A stretch of DNA of 64,000 bases from UBA5109 sp965662565 (lineage in GTDB: Bacteria; Pseudomonadota; Gammaproteobacteria; Pseudomonadales; Pseudohongiellaceae), in contig CBFIHS010000006.1 of the NCBI GenBank assembly GCA_965662565.1, forward strand, positions 13,333 to 77,332, in the 5' to 3' direction. A program made the position numbers and the translations under genes. The notes beneath the pieces were generated by a model. That model ran no database searches. It worked only from the letters and a program-made list of their open reading frames with translations, and was not told the DNA's origin. This document shows positions 44,963-52,982 of the stretch, piece after piece. Numbering within the stretch: the first letter of the stretch is position 1; each line of letters begins with the position of its first letter.

Positions 44963-45334
44963 TTAATTCTTTATAGGCTCTTTGTAAAAAGAAAACTCTA
45001 TTTCAACTTTCGCATTCATTGGCAAAGCCAAAACACCAAAAGCACTTCTTGCTGGTGGCACCTGCCCATTAGTGAATACCTCTTCCCAACAAGCATTGAT
45101 CAAGGGAAACTCATCAAAAATTGTAGTATAAATTCGAGCACTGACCAAATCATCAAAACTCAGCTCAAATTCTTGCATCAGTATTTTAAGGTTCTGAAAT
45201 ATTTTGCGGGTATGATCAGCAGCATTGCCTTCAACCAGCTCTCCGCTATCATTGTCTATAGCAATCATGCCACTGCAGACGTAGTTTGGGCCGGCTTTAA
45301 TCAATTTGCTATAACGAAATTTCGGGGCGGTCAA
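44963..45334 (-). CDS. RidA (YjgF/YER057c/UK114) family protein
   Basis: 123 residues. RYSKLIKAGPNYVCSGMIAI, HTRKIFQNLKILMQEFELSF and PPARSAFGVLALPMNAKVEI with the conserved Arg mark the RidA family, which hydrolyses reactive enamines/imines from PLP enzymes in its archetype; subfamily members vary. It begins with TTG at 45334, inside the gap after the transporter gene (30 bases), with no good ribosome-binding site; an in-frame stop at 45353-45355 limits the alternatives. Same strand and close spacing suggest co-transcription with the NSS transporter. Confidence 0.88.
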   Translation of the reverse strand: MTAPKFRYSKLIKAGPNYVCSGMIAIDNDSGELVEGNAADHTRKIFQNLKILMQEFELSFDDLVSARIYTTIFDEFPLINACWEEVFTNGQVPPARSAFGVLALPMNAKVEIEFSFYKEPIKN

Positions 45335-45363
45335 AATTTTGGATTTAAGAGCTTAACGCATAA

Positions 45364-46734
45364 TCAAGCTAACAGCAAATTTACAAAAACTACCACTAAA
45401 ATAATTGTAACAACGTATCTTAGTACGAACATCCAGAGCTTGAACCAATGATGTTCAGCCAACATGCTTAGTTCTTCTTCTGCAATTCTATTTGGCACAA
45501 CCCAACCAACAATCACGGCAATTACCAAGCCACCCAAGGGCAGCAAGAGGTTATTGCTTAAGTAATCAAAAAGATCAAAAAAGGTTCTTTCAACTCCCAT
45601 AAAGCCAAGCGGATAATACGTTGCAAGAGCGTTCAATGACATCGCAGGCAACAAACCAAGCAACCAAACAATCAAAGCAGAAACCCAGGCAGCTTTTTTC
45701 CTACTCCAACCATCTCTACTTTCTAGCCATGCCACTGGAGCCTCCAATAAACTGATGGCAGAAGTGATTGCGGCAAAGGCCAATAGGATAAAAAACAAAG
45801 CTCCTACAAACTGTCCGCCAGGCATGTGACCAAAGGCCAAAGGCACAGTTTCAAAAACCAAGCCGGGTCCACCGGCAGGGTTAAGCCCAAAGGCAAAAAC
45901 GATTGGGAAAATTGCCAAGCCGGCCAAAACAGCAACTAGAGTGTCAGCACTTACTATCAATATTGATGCTGATACTATTGAATCCACTCTATGCATATAC
46001 GAGCCGTAAGCCATTAACACTGTAGCGCCTACTCCAATTGAAAAGAAAGCCTGACCGAAGGCAGCAACGATAATATCAATATTAATTTTGCTGAAATCTG
46101 GCTCAAATAAATAAGCTAATGCTTTGGTGAAATCTCCTGTCAATGCCGAATACCCAACCATTACCAACAAAATCAGAAACAAGGATGGCATGAGATATTT
46201 CACTGCTAATTCGACTCCTCCAGTGATCCCTCCCGCGGAAATCCAGGCCATTAGAAGCACAAAAAGTGTTTGCCCAAAAACAACTGTTAATAGACTATTG
46301 TTGTAAGCAGAAGATATTTCTAATGAACCTTCAGCCTCAATACCAACAAACTGGCCCATTAAGTTCTTAGCAGCATAAAGAATAGTTTCGCCACCAATCA
46401 TGCAATAATAAGACAAAATAATTACAGCTGTGGCAATCCCGATATAGCCTAACCAAGACCAGTATTTGCTTGCATTTGCTTCCGCCGCAATGGCTTTTAG
46501 AGAGTTAACCGGGCTCGCCTGTCCTCTCCGGCCTAACATTAATTCGCCTATTAGTAAGGGCAAACCCAGAATAAATACAGCGGCCAAATAAATTAAAACG
46601 AAAGCCCCTCCACCATTTTCACCTGCTGTAAATGGGAAGCGCCAAATATTCGCTAGGCCAACTGAGGACCCAATAGTGGCCATAATGAATACCCACTGAG
46701 AAGACCAATGTTCATGTTTTTTTTGTGTTTGCAT
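45364..46734 (-). CDS. Sodium-dependent transporter, neurotransmitter:sodium symporter (NSS/SNF) family
   Basis: 456 residues and about 11 helices. The first-helix signature ATIGSSVGLANIWRFPFTAG and GENGGGAFVLIYL contain the Na+- and substrate-binding residues of the LeuT fold. SIGVGATVLMAYGSY and AFAAITSAISLLEAPVAWLE are further family marks. Bacterial members import amino acids such as tryptophan, tyrosine or others with sodium; substrate unknown. Located upstream of a RidA-type gene, which would fit amino acid catabolism. Confidence 0.92.
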   Translation of the reverse strand: MQTQKKHEHWSSQWVFIMATIGSSVGLANIWRFPFTAGENGGGAFVLIYLAAVFILGLPLLIGELMLGRRGQASPVNSLKAIAAEANASKYWSWLGYIGIATAVIILSYYCMIGGETILYAAKNLMGQFVGIEAEGSLEISSAYNNSLLTVVFGQTLFVLLMAWISAGGITGGVELAVKYLMPSLFLILLVMVGYSALTGDFTKALAYLFEPDFSKINIDIIVAAFGQAFFSIGVGATVLMAYGSYMHRVDSIVSASILIVSADTLVAVLAGLAIFPIVFAFGLNPAGGPGLVFETVPLAFGHMPGGQFVGALFFILLAFAAITSAISLLEAPVAWLESRDGWSRKKAAWVSALIVWLLGLLPAMSLNALATYYPLGFMGVERTFFDLFDYLSNNLLLPLGGLVIAVIVGWVVPNRIAEEELSMLAEHHWFKLWMFVLRYVVTIILVVVFVNLLLA

Positions 46735-46835
46735 TGCTCGCCTCTGGGCTTTATACGTTAAAACTCAAGCAAGACTAAATTATAAATCTACAGATGAAAA
46801 GCAAGATTCGACTTTGAGACGATTCACACCACATA

Positions 46836-46869
46836 TACAGTAATTTGTCTAAAACAATTGCTGTATAAT
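46836..46869 (+). promoter_or_regulatory. Candidate coaD promoter overlapped by an imperfect dyad
   Basis: TATAAT at 46864-46869 lies 31 bases before the coaD ATG, a good -10. No strong -35 is seen at 16-18 bases. TACAG (46836-46840) and CTGTA (46861-46865), with inner AATTTGT / ACAATT, form an imperfect inverted repeat overlapping this -10, as a repressor or autoregulated site might. Confidence 0.4.
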
Positions 46870-46900
46870 CAAACTGATAATTTTTAGCCTTAGAGTATTT

Positions 46901-47401
46901 ATGAAAACAGTTGTTTATCCGGGCACATTCAACCCCATTACAAATGGGCACACCGACCTGATTCGTAGAGCGTCAAGACTGTTTGATCATGTCATTGTTG
47001 CGGTTGGCTCAAGTTCGATAAAAAATACCAATACCCCACGAGATTCTAGAGTTGAGCTTGCCACAAAAGTGCTAGAAGGCATTCCTAATGTTGAGGTCTG
47101 TGGATTTAGTGGCTTACTGACAGAATTTGTAAAATCACGTAATTCTAAAATTATACTTCGCGGCTTACGTACAGTTGCTGATTTTGACTATGAGTTCCAA
47201 CTTGTGGGAATGAACCGAGCCCTAGAGCCCAGCATAGAAACAGTTTTCCTGGCCCCTTCAGAACACCTTGGCTATATCTCATCTACATTGGTTAGAGAAA
47301 TATCAGCGCTTGGAGGCGATATTAGTCAATTTGTAGACCCTATCGTTAATGAAGCCATGGAAAAATTGTACTCAGATAACAAGAAAGAGATTAATCAATA
47401 A
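46901..47401 (+). CDS. coaD: Phosphopantetheine adenylyltransferase CoaD
   Basis: 166 residues. Adds AMP to 4'-phosphopantetheine in coenzyme A synthesis. The nucleotidyltransferase motif TNGH (14-17) is in VVYPGTFNPITNGH, and ISSTLVREISALGGDIS is the second conserved site. Length agrees with E. coli (159). The stop overlaps the next ATG by one base (TAATG), as in many gammaproteobacteria where coaD precedes a yfhL-type ferredoxin. Confidence 0.97.
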   Translation: MKTVVYPGTFNPITNGHTDLIRRASRLFDHVIVAVGSSSIKNTNTPRDSRVELATKVLEGIPNVEVCGFSGLLTEFVKSRNSKIILRGLRTVADFDYEFQLVGMNRALEPSIETVFLAPSEHLGYISSTLVREISALGGDISQFVDPIVNEAMEKLYSDNKKEINQ

Positions 47402-47652
47402 TGGCTTTGCTAATCACTGACGAGTGCATAAATTGCGATGTTTGTGAGCCCGAATGCCCTAATAAAGCAATCTCAATGGGACCAGACTATTATCAAATAG
47501 ACCCCAAATTATGTACAGAATGTGTGGGGCATTTCGAAACCTCTCAATGCGTTGAGGTATGCCCAGTAGACTGTATACCGCTCAACCCAGCAAATGAAGA
47601 AACGCAAGAACAGCTAATGGAAAAATATAAGCGATTAACTGCTTCTCAATAA
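47401..47652 (+). CDS. yfhL: YfhL-type 2x[4Fe-4S] ferredoxin
   Basis: 83 residues. Two cluster motifs: CINCDVCEPECPN and CTECVGHFETSQCVEVCPVDC, the second with the long insert between Cys residues that is typical of the YfhL/Allochromatium vinosum ferredoxin type of very low potential. A C-terminal acidic helix follows. Translationally coupled to coaD. Physiological partner unknown. Confidence 0.95.
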   Translation: MALLITDECINCDVCEPECPNKAISMGPDYYQIDPKLCTECVGHFETSQCVEVCPVDCIPLNPANEETQEQLMEKYKRLTASQ

Positions 47653-47676
47653 AAAGCCCTATCACTCATTAAGTTG

Positions 47677-48492
47677 TTAAGACTGACAATTAGTACAATA
47701 CACTGTACTTCGCTGCCCTAACCTAATTTCCTTCAATTCTTTTGCACAGTTCACACAAGGCTCTCCGCCTCTACCATAAACACGAAGCGACTGTTTAAAA
47801 TAACCGGGTTTTCCATCCCCACCAATGAAATCTCTTAGTGTGGTACCACCTTGCTCAATTGCCTCGGCTAAAATCGTCTTGACTGCTAACACAAGCTTTT
47901 CGTAAGAGCTTTTACTGACCTTGCCAGCTTTTCGTCTTGGGCTAATGCCAGCAATAAAAAGGGCTTCGTTTGCATAAATATTCCCAACCCCAACCACAAC
48001 ATGGCTATCCATGATAAAACTCTTAACCGGGGTGTTACGCTTCCTGGATAAAGCAAATAGCGCTTCGAAATTAAAATCGCTTGTAAGAGGCTCTGGGCCA
48101 AGCTTTTCCAATAGAACATGCTTGTGAGGCTCACGCCCAACCCAAAGCATACAACCAAAACGTCTTGGGTCATGATACCGTAAAATAGCTCCATTATTCA
48201 TCACAATGTCGACATGATCGTGCTTTTTTATTTCTTCTCTTGCATTTGAAATTCGTAAGCTGCCAGACATCCCCAAATGGATCATAAGGTTGCCTGCTTC
48301 CGTATTGATAAGTAAGTACTTACCCCTTCTGTTAACACTGCAAATAGATTGGTTTTTTAATTTATCACCAATGTCTATTGGGATCGGCCAGCGTAGACTA
48401 GGCTGACGGATTACGACTTCCTTTATATTTTGGCCAATAATGTGGGGTTCGATTCCACGGCGTGTAGTTTCTACTTCCGGTAATTCAGGCAT
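47677..48492 (-). CDS. mutM: Formamidopyrimidine-DNA glycosylase MutM (Fpg)
   Basis: 271 residues. The N-terminal MPELPEVETTRRGIEPHIIG supplies Pro2 (nucleophile) and Glu3. RRGKYLLINT has the conserved Lys, HLGMSGSLRI and YHDPRRFGCMLW are typical, and a C-terminal zinc finger (GEPCVNCAKEL then YCTNC) is complete. Excises 8-oxoguanine and ring-opened purines. Convergent with the ferredoxin gene, no clear terminator in the 24-base gap. Confidence 0.97.
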   Translation of the reverse strand: MPELPEVETTRRGIEPHIIGQNIKEVVIRQPSLRWPIPIDIGDKLKNQSICSVNRRGKYLLINTEAGNLMIHLGMSGSLRISNAREEIKKHDHVDIVMNNGAILRYHDPRRFGCMLWVGREPHKHVLLEKLGPEPLTSDFNFEALFALSRKRNTPVKSFIMDSHVVVGVGNIYANEALFIAGISPRRKAGKVSKSSYEKLVLAVKTILAEAIEQGGTTLRDFIGGDGKPGYFKQSLRVYGRGGEPCVNCAKELKEIRLGQRSTVYCTNCQS

Positions 48493-48545
48493 GACGTATA
48501 ATCAGTTCTTCTACTTATTAGTTCATTGATAGTTATGTTGCAAAA

Positions 48546-50543
48546 ATGACAAATTTCACTTCAGCTTTAGGTATCGATACTGGCGGAACCTTTACGGATT
48601 TTGTCCTTATAAGCGCTGATAAGACGCTATCTCACAAGGTTTTATCTACTCCAGACTCTCCAGAGCGAGCCATTCTACAGGGGATAACGGAAATGGGTCT
48701 AGCGGAAGCTGTTGCTAAAGGTGAGATTAACATCATTCATGGCAGCACTGTCGCAACTAATGCCGCACTTGAAGGTAAAGGAGTTACAACGGCATTCATT
48801 ACCAACAAAGGCTTTAAAGACATGCTAACGATCGGTAGACAAACTCGCCCGAATCTTTACCATCTTGAAAGCTCTGCCATTATCCCTCCCGTCCCGAAAG
48901 AACTTTGTTTGGAAGTAAGCGGAAGGTTTGACGCAGCTGGCAAAGAGCTTGAAGCACCTTCACAGCTAGATTTAGAAGCACTAGTAGAAAAACTTGAGGA
49001 ACTTAAACCCGATGCTGTAGCGATAAATTTGTTGTTCTCATTTTTGGATAATCGCCATGAAATCATAGTTGAGGACTTCTTGATTAAAAATTTATCATGG
49101 CAGCCTTTTATCTGCCGCTCTTCTTTTGTATTGCCCGAATACAAAGAATATGAGCGCGGCATTGCCACTTGGCTAAATGCGTCTTTGAGCCCTTTGATGA
49201 GAAATTACTTACTCAAGCTTAAAGCCAAGACCGCTCCGTCTCGCTTATCCATTATGCAGTCTTCAGCAGGTACTATTGATGCCGAGCAAGCAGCAGACCG
49301 TGCCGTTAATTTATTACTTTCCGGTCCTGCAGGTGGCCTTGCAGCCGCAAGCTATCTTGCAAAAGTTCACAAAATTACGGGGCTGATGACCTTTGATATG
49401 GGAGGTACATCAACTGATGCGGCTTTATTAGACAAAGGTAATGTGCTTCTGAGTAATGAAGGCTCCATTGGAAATTACCCTGTTAGTGTGCCGATGGTTG
49501 ATATGCATACTATTGGAGCAGGTGGAGGATCGATTGCATATCTTGATTCAGGCTCATTATTACGTGTAGGTCCAGAATCAGCTGGCGCAAAACCCGGCCC
49601 AGCTTGTTATGGTTTAGGAGGCACAAAAGCAACTGTTACCGATGCGAATTTGATTCTTGGTCGCTTAGATAGAGAAGCCTTCATGGGTGGAGAGATCGAA
49701 TTAGATCATAGTACCGCTGCTTACGCAGTAGGGAAAATTGCCAAAAAGTTAGCGCTCACAAACCAGGAAACTGCCATTGGTATAGTAAAAATTGCAAACG
49801 AACACATGGCGCAAGCCTTGAGGGCAATTTCCGTAGAAAAGGGGTTTGACCCTAAGCTCTTTCGCTTATGCTGTTTTGGAGGGGCTGGTGGTTTGCATAT
49901 TTGTGCCCTTGCCGATGCACTTGGCATGACTCAAGCTTTAGTGCCAATGTATGCAGGAGTCTTATCTGCCCTGGGCATGCTATTAGCCCCAATAGAAAGA
50001 AATTTATCGCAAAATTATCAAACCCTGCTAGAAAACGCTGATGAAGATAATGTTCATGCCTGTTTTGAAGCCTTGAAAAGCCAGGCCATAGAAGAATTAA
50101 AAAAAGAAGATGCCGATATCGTAAAAGCTCAAATATCTTGCAGTGCTGATATGCGTTATCTCGGCCAGTCATCAACTCTAAACGTCGAGTGGCGAGGCAG
50201 GGAAGAAAGCGTAAAACGATTTCATGATTTACATGAAAAGCGCTATGGACACCGTCTATCGGGTAAAGCTGAATTAGTGAATTTACGCTTGAGTATTAGA
50301 GTTCCCATTCAAAATCATCAGCTTGAAAAACTAGCAAACCAAAAGAATGCTGAGCCAATTGCATTTCGTGAACTTTTTGGCTTTTCAGAAAAACTAGCCG
50401 TTTACCAACGTGAAAAACTTTCAGCAGAACAAATAATTAAAGGCCCAGCTCTAATATTAGAGAAAAACTCCACAACATTAATTGGAACTGAATGGTGCGC
50501 CAGAACTGATGTTTTTGGCAACTTGTTCCTTGACAAGCTTTAA
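48546..50543 (+). CDS. Hydantoinase/oxoprolinase family subunit A (HyuA-like), orphan
   Basis: 665 residues, full length. The ATPase fold shows LGIDTGGTFTDFVLIS at the start, HGSTVATNAALEGKG, and TFDMGGTSTDAALLDKG then MVDMHTIGAGGGSIAYLDSG. Family members are ATP-dependent N-methylhydantoinases, acetone carboxylase or 5-oxoprolinase subunits, normally followed by a HyuB partner. Here there is none; the next gene is the unrelated Ser-rich lipoprotein 89 bases downstream. The exact substrate is unknown. Divergent from mutM (53 bases). Confidence 0.9.
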   Translation: MTNFTSALGIDTGGTFTDFVLISADKTLSHKVLSTPDSPERAILQGITEMGLAEAVAKGEINIIHGSTVATNAALEGKGVTTAFITNKGFKDMLTIGRQTRPNLYHLESSAIIPPVPKELCLEVSGRFDAAGKELEAPSQLDLEALVEKLEELKPDAVAINLLFSFLDNRHEIIVEDFLIKNLSWQPFICRSSFVLPEYKEYERGIATWLNASLSPLMRNYLLKLKAKTAPSRLSIMQSSAGTIDAEQAADRAVNLLLSGPAGGLAAASYLAKVHKITGLMTFDMGGTSTDAALLDKGNVLLSNEGSIGNYPVSVPMVDMHTIGAGGGSIAYLDSGSLLRVGPESAGAKPGPACYGLGGTKATVTDANLILGRLDREAFMGGEIELDHSTAAYAVGKIAKKLALTNQETAIGIVKIANEHMAQALRAISVEKGFDPKLFRLCCFGGAGGLHICALADALGMTQALVPMYAGVLSALGMLLAPIERNLSQNYQTLLENADEDNVHACFEALKSQAIEELKKEDADIVKAQISCSADMRYLGQSSTLNVEWRGREESVKRFHDLHEKRYGHRLSGKAELVNLRLSIRVPIQNHQLEKLANQKNAEPIAFRELFGFSEKLAVYQREKLSAEQIIKGPALILEKNSTTLIGTEWCARTDVFGNLFLDKL

Positions 50544-50632
50544 CCTTGAGTAGAGGATAAGCCTATAAATAGGGGCTTTTAGTTAAACTCACCTAGTTAG
50601 TGCCTAAAGGCTAGGATAGAGGTCAGGAAAAA

Positions 50633-51679
50633 ATGCAAAGCAGAGTCTTCACATCTTTATTTATCTTAACAGCGGTGATCACTTTAAGTGCTTGTGAGAC
50701 CACTTCGTCTAGCAGTTCGTCATCTAGTTCATCTTCAAGTTCGTCATCTAGTTCATCAAGCTCTTCATCAGGATCAAGCGGTTCGTCATCTAGTTCATCA
50801 AGCTCTACATCAGGATCAAGTGGTTCGCCATCAAGCTCTTCAGGTGCTAGCGCTTCTATGCCAAGCGGTCAAACCAACGGTTCCGGCTCTACAGCATCTA
50901 GCAATGGAGGCAGCGCTGGGACTAGCGGCAGAGGAATTGATGTTAGCGTGCAATCAACCGGTTTACCTGGTTTAGACCCTTTTCCAAGCGGTTCTAGTTC
51001 AGGCAGTTCAAGTTCAGCTGGAGATATTTTTGGTTCAGATAATTCTGGTTTAGGCACTGGTTCGGGAGCGTCTTCTTCTAGTGGTACAGATCCACTCGGA
51101 ACACCAACTTTTGGAGGTGGCAGTTCAACCAATGGCACACTTGCTGGTGAATCTGGCTCGAGCGTAGGTGATGATCCCTTTGGAGACCTAGCAAATGGCA
51201 GAAACTCAACTATGACCCAAGCTGACCGCCAAGCCGCGCTGGACGCAAGGCTGGAAGAGGGTATGGCTGTCTTCGATGGCATGATCCTCGGAGAGCGTGA
51301 AAGGGCTCAAGGAAATGGTGATGTCGCTGGTAATGGGGGGCTTATTGGCGGTGGAAATTCTGAAGGTGGGGCCGATTCAGGCGGGATGACAAATGGTGGC
51401 AGCCCAGTTGTGGTAGCCTCTGCTCCTAGCGGATCATCCGGTAATGGAAGAATGCCCCCAATGGGTCGCAGTAGAGAAGGGGACTTCGATAATAGTAACC
51501 AGGAAACTTTCCCAGTTCCGGAAGACATACCAAGCGGTAGCGCAGATGATGTGGTTGGACGGCAGTTACGAGAAGCAGCTATGAATGAGCCAGATCCAGA
51601 ACTAAGAGAAAAATTATGGAACGAATATCGTAACTACACTGGTTTGCCTATACCTGCTGAATCTGAAAATGCCTTGTAA
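50633..51679 (+). CDS. Serine-rich low-complexity lipoprotein, envelope cassette gene 1
   Basis: 348 residues. Lipobox VITLSAC with lipidated Cys21, then about 22 consecutive Ser residues and a Ser/Gly tract to roughly residue 90. The next 250 residues are rich in Gly, Ser, Asn and Pro (GSGASSSSGTDPLGTPTFGG), with a more ordered segment near 195-225 (QADRQAALDARLEEGMAVFD) and a C-terminal one near 305-340 (REAAMNEPDPELREKLWNEY). I recognise no family. It looks like a flexible, surface-exposed outer-membrane tether with small binding motifs. The ribosome-binding site CAGGAAAA is good. Confidence 0.78.
   Translation: MQSRVFTSLFILTAVITLSACETTSSSSSSSSSSSSSSSSSSSSSSGSSGSSSSSSSSTSGSSGSPSSSSGASASMPSGQTNGSGSTASSNGGSAGTSGRGIDVSVQSTGLPGLDPFPSGSSSGSSSSAGDIFGSDNSGLGTGSGASSSSGTDPLGTPTFGGGSSTNGTLAGESGSSVGDDPFGDLANGRNSTMTQADRQAALDARLEEGMAVFDGMILGERERAQGNGDVAGNGGLIGGGNSEGGADSGGMTNGGSPVVVASAPSGSSGNGRMPPMGRSREGDFDNSNQETFPVPEDIPSGSADDVVGRQLREAAMNEPDPELREKLWNEYRNYTGLPIPAESENAL
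50740..50823 (+). repeat. 42-base tandem duplication in the Ser-rich lipoprotein gene
   Basis: Two adjacent 42-base units (50740-50781 and 50782-50823) with two mismatches, beginning TTCGTCATCTAGTTCATCAA. They encode 14-residue Ser/Gly repeats. Shorter related pieces flank them, so the tract probably grows and shrinks by slippage. Confidence 0.9.
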
Positions 51680-51754
51680 ACATAATAATGCGTACCAATA
51701 AATAAAAAATAAACGGATAAAAACAGATTGAACATATTTATTAAAGGGAATTCT

Positions 51755-52951
51755 ATGAGCAAGCCGCTTTCTTACTTGTTTATTGCTTTATTGGCTCTGA
51801 TGATAAGCGCCTGTAGTACTCAAACCGTTAAATCTACAACAGTCACTCAAGCCTTAATAGAAGGGGCTAACATCCCAGAAGACGAGCTTCTCGATATCGG
51901 CATTTCTGTGTTTGATCCTGGTTTTGATGAGATTGACGACGATCAGCAAGAGTTAACTTTTGGCGATATACGTGTAGCTGAAACTTACTATTCCGCGAAT
52001 CTATTAGCTGAAACTCTTCAAAGCACTGGAAACTGGGGTGTAGTTAGGGTTATCCCAGATGACTTAAGTGCTTCTGATGTGGCTGTCCATGGCACTATTC
52101 TGCAGTCTGATGGCGAGACCATGATTGTGCGAATAAGGGTCAACGATTCTACTGGCAAGCTTTGGTTCAACAAAGAGTATGAAGAAGTTGTTAGTCGTTA
52201 CAGTTATGATTCGCGCATCAAGGGCGCTCAGGATTCTTTCCAAGGTCTTTATAATCGCATTGCCAATGACATTCTGTTATACCGCCAACAAAATATTGCT
52301 CGTGAAGATGTTCTGAATATACGCACTATCTCGCAGATTCAGTTTGCACGTAGTTTTGCGCCTCAAGCATTTGGCGAATACCTGAGTACAAATAGAAATG
52401 GCCTACTCGAGGTTCAACGCCTACCGGCTGAAAATGACCCAACTTTAGCGCGCATCAATATCATCCGCGAGCGCGATTACCTTTATGTAGACACCATGCA
52501 AGACTATTACTCTAGTTTTGTTAGACAGATGGAAGAGCCTTATGATGAGTTCAGACGCTTAAGTTATGACGAGGTGAGAAAATTGGATAGGCTTCAGCGT
52601 GAGGCTCGCCGCAATATGATTCTCGGAGTTGCCGCTATTGTTGGCGGCTTAGCAGCAACGCAAAGCGATTCAGCTATGGCAGATGCAGCAGTTTTTGGAG
52701 GTTTAGCCGGAGGCGGTTGGTTAATCAAAGAAGCATTAAACACCAGTGACGAAGCTCAAATGCATGTCGAAGCTCTCGCCGAGCTGGGGCAATCTATGGA
52801 ACGTGAAGTGGCTCCGCAAACAATTGACCTTGAAGAAAGGACAGTGACTTTGTCTGGCAATGTTGAAGCACAATATCAACAGTGGCGAGAAATTCTTGCT
52901 GATATGTATGCAAACGAAATCGGCTTACCCCCCCAGCAAGAAGAAATATGA
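51755..52951 (+). CDS. Lipoprotein of unknown family, envelope cassette gene 2
   Basis: 398 residues. Lipobox LALMISAC with Cys20. I chose ATG 51755 (AAAGGGAA just upstream); a TTG at 51728 would put nine residues before the signal. The first domain (FGDIRVAETYYSANLLAETL, WGVVRVIPDDLSASDVAVHG) has the look of a TolB N-terminal/CsgG-like alpha-beta domain, but I do not recognise the family. A Gly-rich hydrophobic stretch lies near 286-325 (NMILGVAAIVGGLAATQ, AAVFGGLAGGGWLI), and the end (LEERTVTLSGNVEAQYQQWR) is beta-rich. 47 bases after gene 1's stop to the start chosen here are consistent with one transcript. Confidence 0.72.
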   Translation: MSKPLSYLFIALLALMISACSTQTVKSTTVTQALIEGANIPEDELLDIGISVFDPGFDEIDDDQQELTFGDIRVAETYYSANLLAETLQSTGNWGVVRVIPDDLSASDVAVHGTILQSDGETMIVRIRVNDSTGKLWFNKEYEEVVSRYSYDSRIKGAQDSFQGLYNRIANDILLYRQQNIAREDVLNIRTISQIQFARSFAPQAFGEYLSTNRNGLLEVQRLPAENDPTLARINIIRERDYLYVDTMQDYYSSFVRQMEEPYDEFRRLSYDEVRKLDRLQREARRNMILGVAAIVGGLAATQSDSAMADAAVFGGLAGGGWLIKEALNTSDEAQMHVEALAELGQSMEREVAPQTIDLEERTVTLSGNVEAQYQQWREILADMYANEIGLPPQQEEI

Positions 52952-52982
52952 CCTGTATCCCTGACGCGTAGTAGTATACAGC

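Noticed and set aside
50869..51528. Long antisense frames within the Ser-rich lipoprotein gene
   Set aside because: They are by-products of the repetitive Ser/Gly codons; the plus-strand frame has a lipobox and a good ribosome-binding site.
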